DNA of 64,000 nt from CBDAQA01 sp965247815 (GCA_965247815.1 CBDFHW010000031.1:62001-126000); one strand, 5' to 3'. Counted from the stretch's first letter, positions 49,660 through 60,819 are shown. A program made the numbers and translations. Notes: a model not told the origin generated them from the sequence alone.

Positions 49660-50949
49660 ATGAGCATCGAGATTGAATTTATTCAGGCCCGGCAGATCCT
49701 CGACTCCCGCGGTAACCCCACGCTGGAAGTGGACGTCATGCTCGAAGACGGCACCCTGGGTCGGGCGGCGGTTCCGAGCGGCGCGAGCACCGGTGAGTAC
49801 GAAGCCGTCGAGCTCCGCGACGATGATAAAAAAGTCTACGTCGGTAAAGGCGTTCTGAAAGCCGTCGACAACGTCAACACGAAGATCGCCCCCGAGTTGA
49901 TCGGCCTGGACCCCCGCGACCAGGAAGCGATCGACCAGTTGATGATCGAACTGGACGGCACCCCGAACAAGGCCAAGCTCGGCGCGAACGCGACGCTCGG
50001 CGTCTCGCTCGCGGTCGCCAAGGCGGCGGCGGAAAGCAGCGGGTTGCCGTTGTACCGGTACCTCGGCGGGCCGGCCGCAAAGACGTTGCCCGTCCCGATG
50101 ATGAACATTCTCAACGGCGGGAAGCACGCGGACAACAACGTCGACTTCCAGGAATTCATGATCCAGCCGTGGGGCTTTGACAACTTCAGCGACGCGCTCC
50201 GCGCGGGCGTCGAAGTGTACCACGCGCTGAAAAAGGTCCTGCACAAGAACAAGATGAGCACCGCCGTCGGTGACGAAGGCGGGTTCGCCCCCGACTTGAA
50301 GGATAACGAAGACGCGCTGAAGGTGATCGGCGAAGCCGTCACCGCGGCCGGGTACGAATTCGGCAAGCAGATTTTCGTCGCCCTGGACCCCGCCGCCAGC
50401 GAGCTGTGGGACAAGGAAAAGAAGGGGTACAAGTTCTTCAAGAGCGCCCCGGACAAGATCGTCAGCAGCAGCGAGATGGTCGACTACTGGTCGAAGTGGG
50501 CCGAGAAATATCCGATCCGCTCGATCGAAGACGGCCTGGCCGAAAACGACTGGGACGGCTGGAAAAAACTGACCGACCGCCTGGGCAAGAAGGTCCAGCT
50601 GGTCGGCGACGATCTCTTCGTGACCAACGTGAAGTTCCTTGAAAAAGGCATCTCGACCGGCACCGCCAACAGCGTGCTGGTGAAGGTGAACCAGATTGGC
50701 ACGCTCAGCGAAACGCTGGCGACCGTGAACATGGCGATCCGCAACGGCTACAGCGCGGTGCTGAGCCATCGCAGCGGCGAGACCGAAGACAGCACGATCG
50801 CCGACATCGCCGTCGCGACCAACTGCGGTCAGATCAAGACCGGTGCCCCGGCCCGCAGCGACCGCGTCGCCAAGTACAACCAGTTGCTCCGCATCGAAGA
50901 ACAATTGGGTGAACAGGCGGCGTATGGCGCGTCGTTCTGGAATAAATAG
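49660..50949 (+). CDS. eno: Enolase
   Basis: Enolase converts 2-phosphoglycerate to phosphoenolpyruvate in glycolysis. The 429-residue protein begins with the family signature ARQILDSRGNPTLEVDV and SGASTGEYEAVELRD. The metal and catalytic sites are clear: VGDEGGFAPDL (base Glu), SIEDGLAENDWDGW, LVGDDLFVTN, and SHRSGETEDSTIAD (catalytic Lys region). Length and motifs are typical bacterial Eno. It is preceded by a good promoter and followed by repeat-rich DNA. Confidence 0.97.
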   Translation: MSIEIEFIQARQILDSRGNPTLEVDVMLEDGTLGRAAVPSGASTGEYEAVELRDDDKKVYVGKGVLKAVDNVNTKIAPELIGLDPRDQEAIDQLMIELDGTPNKAKLGANATLGVSLAVAKAAAESSGLPLYRYLGGPAAKTLPVPMMNILNGGKHADNNVDFQEFMIQPWGFDNFSDALRAGVEVYHALKKVLHKNKMSTAVGDEGGFAPDLKDNEDALKVIGEAVTAAGYEFGKQIFVALDPAASELWDKEKKGYKFFKSAPDKIVSSSEMVDYWSKWAEKYPIRSIEDGLAENDWDGWKKLTDRLGKKVQLVGDDLFVTNVKFLEKGISTGTANSVLVKVNQIGTLSETLATVNMAIRNGYSAVLSHRSGETEDSTIADIAVATNCGQIKTGAPARSDRVAKYNQLLRIEEQLGEQAAYGASFWNK

Positions 50950-51125
50950 TGTGAGGAAAATCCGAAACCCGAAGCTCGAAATCCGAAAGCCGTCCGAAAA
51001 ATACCGCCTCATCGTGCCACGGGCCTCCTGCCCGTGATTAGAGCGGAGCGATCTTCACCGAGGGCAACGGAGGCGATCAAGCACACGGGCAGGATGCCCG
51101 TGCCACAGCAGATCACGCCGGGCTG
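50950..51125. repeat. Repeat-rich spacer after eno
   Basis: Words of the type gaaatccgaaacccgaagct recur here and at 44570-44600. Two arms, gccacgggcctcctgcccgt and acgggcaggatgcccgtgcc, form a REP-like inverted pair (51016-51104) related to those at 61815-62003. No gene is seen. Confidence 0.6.
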
Positions 51126-51608
51126 ACAGCGCCGGTCGGGCATCAACAGCCACGGAGATCGCCGGTCTTTTTCGGATTTCTGGTTTCGGATTTCGCATTT
51201 CCCCCTGAAGTTATGGAACACACCCGACCCAACACCACCTCCGTCTGGTCCCTGCCGCTGCTCTGCCTGGGGCTCGGCATCCGGGTTGACAGCGCCGGTC
51301 GGGCATCAACAGCCACGGAGATCGCCGGTCTTTTTCGGATTTCTGGTTTCGGATTTCGGATTTCCCCCTGAAGTTATGGAACACACCCAACCCAACACCA
51401 CCTTCCTCTGGTCCCTGCCGCTGCTCTGCCTGGGGCTCGGCAGCCGGGCTGACAGCGCCGGTCGGGCCTCGACAGCCACGGAGATCGCCGGTCTTTTTCG
51501 GATTTCTGGTTTCGGATTTCGGATTTCCCCCTGAAGTTATGGAACACACCCAACCCAACACCACCTCCCTCTGGTCCCTGCCGTTACTGTGTCTCGGCCT
51601 CGGCATCC
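51126..51608. repeat. 163-bp tandem repeat covering a gene start, three copies
   Basis: The start codon and signal region of the gene at 51539 are present three times, with ATG codons at 51213, 51376 and 51539, exactly 163 bases apart. The copies begin near 51126, 51289 and 51452. Because 163 is not a multiple of three, the first two copies each run into a stop after about 52 codons, ending FRISGFGFRISP; only the third opens the full gene. Each copy keeps its own 5' spacer. Confidence 0.85.
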
Positions 51609-52024
51609 TAGCTGTCTGCGTGCTGGTCCCACAGGCCGAGGGGAACAAGAAGCTGACCGCCGATCGTGACGCGCTCAAACGTGATCTGACCCAGGTACAG
51701 GCGCAGTTGGCGGTGAACCAGGAATTCCTGGCGGTGGTCAAAACGGACCCCGAGTTGGCCGAGCGACTCGCACAACGGCAGATGCGGCGGATCCGGGTCG
51801 GGACCGAAGTGCTCGACCTTAAAGGCGTTGAAAAACGCGACGGCATCTCGGCGTTCCAGATGTTGAAAGTCGCCGCCCCGCCCCCGGCGGTGCCGTACCG
51901 GCCGTTGCACGGCGTGCTGGGCGAAATCTGCCGGGACACGCACCGGCAGCTGTATGCGATCGGCCTCGGCATGTTCATGATCGCCAGTGCGCTGGTACTT
52001 GGGGTTTCAGGTAACCGAGAATAA
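51539..52024 (+). CDS. Hypothetical membrane protein with coiled coil
   Basis: The 161-residue protein has an N-terminal hydrophobic segment LWSLPLLCLGLGILAVCVLV, a charged coiled-coil stretch KKLTADRDALKRDLTQVQAQ, then a soluble region rich in Arg/Glu. A second hydrophobic segment lies at the C-terminus (AIGLGMFMIASALVLGVSG), so it should loop across the membrane with both ends cytoplasmic. The family is not recognised. The 5' end is part of a 163-bp tandem triplication, and the two upstream truncated copies are decoys or remnants. Confidence 0.7.
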   Translation: MEHTQPNTTSLWSLPLLCLGLGILAVCVLVPQAEGNKKLTADRDALKRDLTQVQAQLAVNQEFLAVVKTDPELAERLAQRQMRRIRVGTEVLDLKGVEKRDGISAFQMLKVAAPPPAVPYRPLHGVLGEICRDTHRQLYAIGLGMFMIASALVLGVSGNRE

Positions 52025-52033
52025 AGCGTGGGT

Positions 52034-52321
52034 TCAAGTAAGCACTTCGACCAGCCGCAAACTGCCCGGAATCGACTGGTCCGGTTCCCAACTGGCAATC
52101 AAACGGGACGTACCCCACGCGAACGATAGGACTGAAAACTGATAGCTTAATGAATTGCCGCTACAGACCACGTCCTGTGGGTCTCCGCCGGATTGTTCGT
52201 CGAAGGTAATGCTCGCCGTCCATCGGCCCGTTTTCAGGTCGGCCTTGAGGTCGGTGATTTTTCCTTTCCACTGTCGCAACAAGGAAGGATTCGGCCACGC
52301 ATTTGTTGGCTTTTTCGGCAT
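52034..52321 (-). CDS. Hypothetical small protein
   Basis: A 95-residue protein starting MPKKPTNAWPNPSLLRQWKG and reading through KTGRWTASITFDEQSGGDP to LRLVEVLT. It looks like a small soluble beta-rich protein. GGAGC lies about 10 bases ahead of the ATG at 52321. There is no recognised family and no operon partner; it converges on the gene at 51539. Confidence 0.5.
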   Translation of the reverse strand: MPKKPTNAWPNPSLLRQWKGKITDLKADLKTGRWTASITFDEQSGGDPQDVVCSGNSLSYQFSVLSFAWGTSRLIASWEPDQSIPGSLRLVEVLT

Positions 52322-52510
52322 ACGCGATGCTCCGTTCAAAATATGATCAAAGCTTGCAGAAACGAACCTTTGATGGGGTTAATATCCTAAAATAGTTCAA
52401 ACGCAAGATATTTTTCTTGATAATTTGGACGGCGATTGCGCCGTTTGAGGCGAATCATCTGGTGTCGAAAGTAAGTCTCAGGCACCTGCATACTTTTGCC
52501 GGACAGTTGC

Positions 52511-53650
52511 ATGCGAATCTGCCTTTTCACTTCGACCTTTCTCCCCAAAATCGGCGGCCACGAAGTGGCGATGGACGAACTGGCCAAACGGCTCACGGTG
52601 ATGGGTCACGAGGTCGTCGTGCTCACACAAACCGCGAGCCGTTGGCGGTGGCGCGAAGAACTCGACCGGCCGTACCGCATCGTCTGGTTCAGCAAACCAG
52701 TCTCGCAGAAATGGGCGATCGGCAAGTTCCGCCGGGTGCTGGCCCGGCTGTACCGGCAGTGGCCTTTCGAAATCATTCACACGTTTTCCAGCTACCCGAC
52801 CGGCTTTGCCGCCCTCGAACTGAGCCGGGACAAACGGGTGCCGCTAGTCATCACCTCGCAGGGGGGTGATCTGGCCGAGGGATCGCGTTACGAGAACCGT
52901 CCGGTGGTGATGGACCGCATCCGCACGACGCTGCGCGACAGCACCGCGGTGACCAACATCAGCCGGTACATGCGGGACCGCGCGCTGGCGATCGAACCGG
53001 CCTGTGCGCCCCGGTTGCACGACATTCCCAACGGCGTGGACCTGGCGGCGTTGCGATCTTCGCCGGTGGATGCCGAGCCGCCGTTCCCGGCGGTGAAGGA
53101 CGTGCCTTTCGCGCTATTCCTCGGACGATTTCACCCGCGAAAAGGGATCGACGTGCTGATCCGCGCCTGGGGCAAGGCGGGGGTCGGTAACGCCCGGCTG
53201 GCCCTGGCCGGCAAGGGCCGGGAGGACGCGCCGCTCCGCGAGCTCGCGGCAGTGACACCGGGCAACGACTGCATCGATTTTCTCGGTCCCGTCTACGGAT
53301 CGGCCAAGCAGTGGCTGCTGCAGAACGCCGCCGTGGTGGTCGCGCCGACCCGGACCTGGGAAGGCCTCCCCGTCGTGGTCCTCGAAGCCCTTGCCTGCGG
53401 CCGGCCCGTCATCGGCACCAACGTCGGCGGGATCGTCGACCTGATCAAACCGGACGTCAACGGTTTACTGGTCGAGAAGGAAGACGTCGACGGCCTCGCC
53501 GCAGCACTGACAGAACTGCTGGGTGACCCGGCACGCCGCGCCCGCTTGAGCGCCGGCGCGACGCAAGCGATTGCCCCGTACGATTGGAAAATCGTCGCCG
53601 GGCAATACGTCGCGCTGTACGAAAAATGCCTCCACGGGATGACGTTCTAA
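52511..53650 (+). CDS. Glycosyltransferase family 4 protein
   Basis: The 379-residue GT-B enzyme starts MRICLFTSTFLPKIGGHEVA, the usual GT4 N-terminus for acceptor binding. It continues with the linker ALFLGRFHPRKGIDVLIRAW and the donor-binding EX7E region EGLPVVVLEALACGRPVIGT. It transfers a sugar from a nucleotide donor to a lipid or glycan acceptor, probably for surface polysaccharide. The start is the ATG at 52511; a TTG at 52496 is in frame. It ends at a family 4 palindrome. Confidence 0.9.
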   Translation: MRICLFTSTFLPKIGGHEVAMDELAKRLTVMGHEVVVLTQTASRWRWREELDRPYRIVWFSKPVSQKWAIGKFRRVLARLYRQWPFEIIHTFSSYPTGFAALELSRDKRVPLVITSQGGDLAEGSRYENRPVVMDRIRTTLRDSTAVTNISRYMRDRALAIEPACAPRLHDIPNGVDLAALRSSPVDAEPPFPAVKDVPFALFLGRFHPRKGIDVLIRAWGKAGVGNARLALAGKGREDAPLRELAAVTPGNDCIDFLGPVYGSAKQWLLQNAAVVVAPTRTWEGLPVVVLEALACGRPVIGTNVGGIVDLIKPDVNGLLVEKEDVDGLAAALTELLGDPARRARLSAGATQAIAPYDWKIVAGQYVALYEKCLHGMTF

Positions 53651-53657
53651 GACCCTC

Positions 53658-53727
53658 GTTTAGCGGCTGTCCCGCAGGTACGCTTTTTCTCCGAACAAAC
53701 GCGTCCCTGCGGGACAGCCGCTAAACG
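53658..53727. repeat. REP-like inverted repeat, family 4
   Basis: gtttagcggctgtcccgcag and cctgcgggacagccgctaaa are near-perfect inverted arms around a 29-base centre between convergent genes. It may also act as a terminator. Confidence 0.8.
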
Positions 53728-53735
53728 CAGATGCA

Positions 53736-54617
53736 TTAGATCGGCTGTTCGCCGAACAGCTTATTTTTCACCACCGTCGACGTCACCGGCACGACGACGC
53801 TTGCAGCGGTCGTCGTCTTCCAACCCGACTGGGCGACGATCCGGACCGTGTACGTGCCGGCCCCGAGGTTGGTAAACGAATAGTTCCCGAGATGATCGGT
53901 CGTCGTGACGCGGTCGGCGGAGTCGAGCACGCCGTTGGCGTTCAGGTCAAGATACACCTTCCAGCCGGGCAGGCCGATCGCGTCGGTGCCTTTCTGACCG
54001 TCGCCGTTGCCGTCGGCGAACACCTGCCCGCCGATCGCGCCCGTGCCGAACGACACGGCGGTCAGCGTCACGTTGTCCAGCGCCATGCCGGCCGCCCCGG
54101 CGGTGGTGTTGATGAAGCTGACCGCCGACGAAGCCGACGACGCGGTGACCAGATACGTGCTGGTCTGCCAGCCGGGTTTGGCAGCGGTTTCGCCCGTGAC
54201 CGACTTGGACAACGTCGCAACGGTCTTGCCGCCGAAGGTGACTTTCATCGTCTTCACGTCCGGCGACCCGAATCCCGGGAATGGGTTGGACGTCCACGCG
54301 AAACTGAGCTCGTATTGATGGTTCGCGGCGGTGGTGACCGACTGCGAAATCGTCCCGGGCGAAGCCCCGGCGAGGTCGAGCCATTGGTGACCGCTCGCGG
54401 CCGTGCTGGCGAACGTCGAACCGGGTTTATCACTGACGACGTCGACGCTGGCCGCGGCAACTTTCCACCCGCTGCCGATGGTCTGCCCGACGCTGAAATC
54501 CGTGTACCCCTGCCCGCTGGCACCGAAGCCTATCGCGGGATTTTCAAAGCTCCCGTTGCTCAGCAAATTCGTGGCGAACAGTCGGCGTGGTTCCATGGCT
54601 TCAATGTGTGTGCTCAT
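53736..54617 (-). CDS. Planctomycete exoprotein with MEPRRLF motif and SdrD-B-like domain
   Basis: The 293-residue protein starts MSTHIEAMEPRRLFATNLLS, the planctomycete EPR-type motif. It then has a carbohydrate-binding-like jelly-roll region of the choice-of-anchor/DUF642 sort (NGSFENPAIGF, WLDLAGASPGTISQSV, KVTFGGKTVATLS and LDNVTLTAVSF). The C-terminal domain is an SdrD B-like / Cna-B fold: GQVFADGNGDGQKGTDAIGL, WKVYLDLNANGVLDSADR and LGAGTYTVRIVAQ. It is likely exported and surface-bound. AGGAGACCAGGAT precedes the ATG at 54617. Confidence 0.82.
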   Translation of the reverse strand: MSTHIEAMEPRRLFATNLLSNGSFENPAIGFGASGQGYTDFSVGQTIGSGWKVAAASVDVVSDKPGSTFASTAASGHQWLDLAGASPGTISQSVTTAANHQYELSFAWTSNPFPGFGSPDVKTMKVTFGGKTVATLSKSVTGETAAKPGWQTSTYLVTASSASSAVSFINTTAGAAGMALDNVTLTAVSFGTGAIGGQVFADGNGDGQKGTDAIGLPGWKVYLDLNANGVLDSADRVTTTDHLGNYSFTNLGAGTYTVRIVAQSGWKTTTAASVVVPVTSTVVKNKLFGEQPI

Positions 54618-54740
54618 ATCCTGGTCTCCTGAATTGATGTGATCGAATCTTGCCGTAATAGTACTTCCGCCGCCTGGTGTCTCAAGACAAAAAAGCAAAT
54701 TGCATTCAACGAATGTGATCGGCGACCTTTGCCGGCGCAT

Positions 54741-54770
54741 AAAAAAACCGCCACTGGAAATGGCGGTTTG
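54741..54770 (-). terminator. Intrinsic terminator
   Basis: On the minus strand, aaccgccatttccagtggcg continues gttttttta: an 8-base-pair stem followed by seven Ts. It lies 26 bases after the stop of the gene at 54796-55794 and should end that transcript. Confidence 0.85.
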
Positions 54771-54795
54771 CGGTCCGGGCGAGTGATGTTTCCGA

Positions 54796-55794
54796 TCAGG
54801 CCGCGACGTCCTGGGTGACCGCTGGTTTCGGGTTGGCCGCGCGGTACGCGACCCGGCGGGCGATGAACGACGCGAATCGAGTTTGTTCGGTCGCGAGTTT
54901 CGACTGGAACGTCGTGAACTCGGCTTGCAGCGGGTCGGACAGATGACCGAGCCGGTGCGTGACGTCGGCCTTGAGCGCGGCGAAGCCGGCGGCGATCTGG
55001 TCGGCGACCGACGGGGGGGTGGTCGCGTTCGCCGTAGTGTCCGTTGCTGTCGACGTAGCGGCGGTGTTGGTCGATGTCGCGGTGCTGACCGTTGCCGAGT
55101 CGGCGTTCGTCGGGTCGATGGCGATTTCGGTCGTGGTCGCAGCCACGAGCCCGGTCGCCGCCGGTGCGGCGGTCAAAGTGTTGGGCGCGGTCACCGCCTT
55201 GCCGTGGTCGGTCTGCCAGGTGACTTGGTGCTCGAACGCGTTGATCTTGGCTAAGACGTCGCCGGTCAGGTCGGAATATTGATCGACCTTCTGCGCATCG
55301 GACGCGCCCCGGCGGGCGGCAAACCCCTGGAACCGCGTCAGTTCCGTAGCCAGCTTGGATTTCACGTCGGCCAGCTTCGTCTGCTGGGCGGGTGTCAGGT
55401 CTCTAAACTGAGCTTCGATCTTAGACTGCAGCCCCGCGAATCCGCCGGCGATCGTCGTGTTCAAAGTCTCAGCAGGCGTGGCAGGGGAGGTGCCCGCCGT
55501 CGTCGCCACCTGCGGTGTTACGCCCGGCGGCAGCGTCACCGGTTTACCGCGATCCAGCTGCCAGGTGACCTGGTGTTCGAACTGATTGACCTGACCGCCG
55601 AGTTGAGAGAGCAGGCTGTCGAACGCGCGGTCGGCATGCAGAGCCGCTTTAGCCGCATCGCTGATCGTCACCGTGTCTGTCGGTGTCGACGTCGAAGCAG
55701 GCGTTTGCGTCGTCGCGGTGGTGGCAGAATTGGCCGTTGCCGGAGTCTGCACCGCCGTAGTGCCGTTGGTGGATGTAACAGACGAAATGCTCAT
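54796..55794 (-). CDS. Two-repeat hypothetical protein with low-complexity linkers
   Basis: The 332-residue protein is built of two copies of one module. FEHQVTWQLDRGKPVT near residue 72 is repeated as FEHQVTWQTDHGKAVT near 186. AGGFAGLQSKIEAQF followed by KLATELTRFQGFAARRG is repeated as AAGFAALKADVTHRL with KLATEQTRFASFIARRV. Ala/Thr/Ser-rich linkers lie between. The start MSISSVTSTNG and the segment DTVTISDAAKAALHA recall flagellar or export-related proteins whose N-termini carry the DxVxISxxAK motif. There is no signal peptide. The role is unknown. It ends at an intrinsic terminator. Confidence 0.7.
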   Translation of the reverse strand: MSISSVTSTNGTTAVQTPATANSATTATTQTPASTSTPTDTVTISDAAKAALHADRAFDSLLSQLGGQVNQFEHQVTWQLDRGKPVTLPPGVTPQVATTAGTSPATPAETLNTTIAGGFAGLQSKIEAQFRDLTPAQQTKLADVKSKLATELTRFQGFAARRGASDAQKVDQYSDLTGDVLAKINAFEHQVTWQTDHGKAVTAPNTLTAAPAATGLVAATTTEIAIDPTNADSATVSTATSTNTAATSTATDTTANATTPPSVADQIAAGFAALKADVTHRLGHLSDPLQAEFTTFQSKLATEQTRFASFIARRVAYRAANPKPAVTQDVAA

Positions 55795-56203
55795 ATCGAC
55801 CTCGCCGTAAGGTGCCCCGGATGTGGTCAGGAGTGGAACCTGCGCCGCCGACTCAATTATCGGCCAACTGGCGGCTTAAGGATGAGTACGGCTGATATTT
55901 AAAGGCGGGGAACGCCCTGCGGCCGACGACGCGACGCGGGACCGTTCCTATCAAAAGGTAGCCATGTCGCAACTGGGTGTGCCGGGTCATTCATGGTGTT
56001 AGTCTATTCTAAAGGGGACATCACTCAATATTCGATTTCCAGCGATTGCGGTCGCCCATGCATGGCGATTTTCTTAGTAATGAGTGATGTCCCCTTTTTC
56101 GTTTACCTTTTTCGTTTATAATTTGAAAACTTTCCCAGGCCCTTGCCAGCTAATGTCCTCTGAACAACGATCACCTAACCCCGCTAATTAGGAATGACCC
56201 CTT
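55795..56203. repeat. Intergenic region with perfect 17-bp inverted repeat
   Basis: aaaggggacatcactca (56011-56027) and tgagtgatgtccccttt (56081-56097) are perfect inverted arms 53 bases apart. No gene is seen between or around them. The arms look like remnant ends of a small inserted element; the T run after the second arm could also end a plus-strand transcript. Confidence 0.7.
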
Positions 56204-57151
56204 TCAAATGTTCGGGTTTGCCGTGATCCCGAGCTTTCCAGAGGCGTGGTAGGCTTCGATGCCGCGGCGTAAGTTGTAGGCGGGGTTGAAGTTCAGGCCG
56301 TTTTGGGCCTGCGTTAGGTCGGTTTCGGTCCAGTCCTGGGTGAAGCTGTAGGGGTTTGGAAAGTAGTCGGGGGGGAGGTCGGTTTTGAGCACGCGGTTGA
56401 GTTCTGTGATCACTTCGTTGAAGGACCAGGACTGGCCGGCGCCGATGTTGAAGACGCCGGGGGCTTTGGCCCGGGCGGCGGCGAGGTTGGCTTCGACTAC
56501 GTCTTCGATGTAGACGAAGTCGCGCTTCTGGGTGCCGGGGGCGAAGATGCGGGGTGGGTTGCCGGTGCGGATTTGTTTGGCGAGTTGGTGGATCATGCTG
56601 GCGAGTTTGCCTTTGTGGTCCTCACCGGGGCCGTAGACGTTGCTGTAGCGGAGGCCGACGATCGGGTGGGCGAGCCTGGGGGCGTAACGGGCGGCCATTT
56701 TTTCCATGATCAGTTTGCTGAAGGCGTAGATGTTGAGGGGGTCGGGGGTTTGGGATTCCTTCATCGGCACCGGGCCGCGGCCGTAGATGCTGCAGCTGCT
56801 GGCCCAGACGACGCGGGCCTTGGTGGCGACGGCGTGGTCGAGCAGCTTGCGAAACGTCTCGACGTTATTCCGCATCATGAGCTGTTGATTGCTCTGGTCT
56901 TCCCCGGCGGACCCGACCACGCCGGTCAGGCTGGCCTGGTGGAAGATCAGGTCGAACGGGCCGAGCGCGGTCATCGATTCGACGTCTTGAGGGCCGGCCA
57001 GGGTGAGCACGTCGCCGTCGAAGTCGATCAGGTTGCAGAAGTGGGAGGAGAGGAACGAGTCGGCGGCGACGACGGCGTGGCCGTCGGCGGCGAGCCGTTT
57101 GGCGATGTTCGATCCGATGAAACCCGCACCGCCGGTGACCAGAGCACGCAG
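56204..57151 (-). CDS. NAD-dependent epimerase/dehydratase (ADP-heptose-epimerase-like)
   Basis: The extended SDR enzyme has LVTGGAGFIGSNIAKRLAAD (Rossmann), the active-site VVWASSCSIYGRG and YAFSKLIMEKMA (Tyr-x-x-x-Lys), and TQKRDFVYIEDVVEANLAA, as in nucleotide-sugar epimerases close to ADP-glyceromanno-heptose 6-epimerase. The full 315-residue length is reached only by starting at a CTG at 57151: GGAGG lies 5 bases upstream, it is the residue where the family has Met, and no ATG, GTG or TTG is in frame there. The first conventional start (57010) would cut off the Rossmann motif. It probably makes sugar-nucleotides for surface glycans. Confidence 0.88.
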   Translation of the reverse strand: MRALVTGGAGFIGSNIAKRLAADGHAVVAADSFLSSHFCNLIDFDGDVLTLAGPQDVESMTALGPFDLIFHQASLTGVVGSAGEDQSNQQLMMRNNVETFRKLLDHAVATKARVVWASSCSIYGRGPVPMKESQTPDPLNIYAFSKLIMEKMAARYAPRLAHPIVGLRYSNVYGPGEDHKGKLASMIHQLAKQIRTGNPPRIFAPGTQKRDFVYIEDVVEANLAAARAKAPGVFNIGAGQSWSFNEVITELNRVLKTDLPPDYFPNPYSFTQDWTETDLTQAQNGLNFNPAYNLRRGIEAYHASGKLGITANPNI

Positions 57152-57405
57152 AGCAACCTCCGAGGTAAAAGCCGAGCAAACTTTACAGGGTCGGCGGCGG
57201 GACTGCGAGAAATGGAGCAGTTCCGAATCCTGTCGGAGTAGGATACGACAGGTCAGTCAGACCGACACTGGCGGGGGTGCGGGGCGTTGCCGAGATCGAG
57301 GCCGGATCGCCAGCTTTGACGAACGGCTGCCGGATAATCATGTTTGAAATTGGTCAGAAGACGGCCGAAGGGGCGGTAAATCGATGAATTGCAGCACAAA
57401 ATATG

Positions 57406-57580
57406 TGGAGTGACCGCTGTTGGCATGACAGTTGTTTTACTCATATCAACTTCAATCACTCCAAGACTGGTTGGACGAAAAGACCCATTCTCCCCCTGAA
57501 GTGGATAACGCTTCCGCCCACAACCCGAAGCGTTTCCACAAGCCCACTCGAAGCCGCCCTTGCCCGGGGCGGCTTTTTTT
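57406..57580 (+). ncRNA. Candidate structured RNA ending in an intrinsic terminator
   Basis: Three stems follow each other on the plus strand with no plausible frame: tggagtga (57406-57413) with tcactcca (57456-57463); gtggataacgcttc (57501-57514) with gaagcgtttccac (57527-57539); and aagccgcc (57551) with gggcggctt, followed by a run of Ts (57551-57580). The last is a strong plus-strand terminator with no plus-strand gene in front of it. I could not match it to a known RNA. It lies between divergent minus-strand genes. Confidence 0.4.
57551..57580 (+). terminator. Intrinsic terminator (plus strand)
   Basis: aagccgcc-cttgcccg-gggcggcttttttt is a GC stem followed by seven Ts. It has no upstream plus-strand coding gene and is the main reason to suspect an RNA gene at 57406-57580. 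Confidence 0.75.
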
Positions 57581-57605
57581 GTCTTCAATTTGGTTATGTC
57601 GAGGG

Positions 57606-57938
57606 CTATTCGTCGAGCCCGGCGTATGCAGTGGCCGAGTCCAGCCTCTTGATGGACTTGCTCAACTCGGGGTTAGTCGAAGCCAGCTCAGGCATCGTCA
57701 TGTCTTTAATAACGACTTCGCCAGTTCGGTTCTGCACGGTGTAGGTCGGACCGCTGGCCCCGGCGTTTACCGAGATCGTTTCGTGTCGGCGCTCGATGGT
57801 CGTAATGAGCGGGCCGGCAGGGTGGGGAACGAAAGCTTGCGAAGCGGCCGGCCGGTGCGGGAAGATCAGCACCCAGCCCAACCCTGCCGCAATCATCACA
57901 TAAGTGGTGCGAAGCGATTGGCGTTTACGGGGTTGCAT
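57606..57938 (-). CDS. Small exported hypothetical protein
   Basis: The 110-residue protein has a basic start and hydrophobic segment (MQPRKRQSLRTTYVMIAAGL then GWVLIFPHRPAASQA), likely a signal sequence or anchor. A short outer domain follows: TIERRHETISVNAGASG, YTVQNRTGEVVIKDMTMPEL. The family is not recognised. It lies just downstream of, and in the same direction as, the peptidase gene. Confidence 0.55.
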   Translation of the reverse strand: MQPRKRQSLRTTYVMIAAGLGWVLIFPHRPAASQAFVPHPAGPLITTIERRHETISVNAGASGPTYTVQNRTGEVVIKDMTMPELASTNPELSKSIKRLDSATAYAGLDE

Positions 57939-58003
57939 AGTGAGGCCATCGGCATCCGTGGGTCGCTGCTTTAGACCGAGCTGAAAAGTCCGCATACACA
58001 TCG

Positions 58004-60529
<2,526 letters not shown>

Positions 60530-60690
60530 GAACTGTTTCCTTCCGACCGGCCAGGCGAATCCCTCCGATCCTGACCGACCGGGGTCACGATTCGGTGGCA
60601 CTGTTCTGCGTTATAGCCGCGCGATTTGCAACCGTGGGGGAAGGTGGTGGCGTGGGGATTCGGAGGAGGCGCGATTCGATGTTCGGGCCC

Positions 60691-60783
60691 GGCCCTTCGG
60701 CGTACCTCAGGACCGGCGTCTTGATGCGCGTTCGAATGTTACCTGTCTATCGACGCCGGCTCTGAGGTACCCCGAAGAGGCGG
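60691..60783. repeat. REP-like inverted repeat, family 3
   Basis: cttcggcgtacctcaggacc with ggcgtc, and gacgccggctctgaggtacc with ccgaag, are the two arms, here in the order opposite to the copies at 32640 and 35110. It lies between two minus-strand hydrolase genes. Confidence 0.7.
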
Positions 60784-60819
60784 GAGCTCCGGACCGTTCA
60801 GCGTATCTCGCTTTCGTCG

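Noticed and set aside
49603..51012. 469-codon frame antisense to eno
   Set aside because: Shadow of enolase.
51126..51608. CRISPR-like tandem repeats
   Set aside because: The unit is 163 bases, contains coding sequence and has no unique spacers; it is a tandem duplication.
57253..57588. 111-codon minus-strand frame
   Set aside because: It runs through the terminator and stems at 57406-57580 and has no protein-like pattern.
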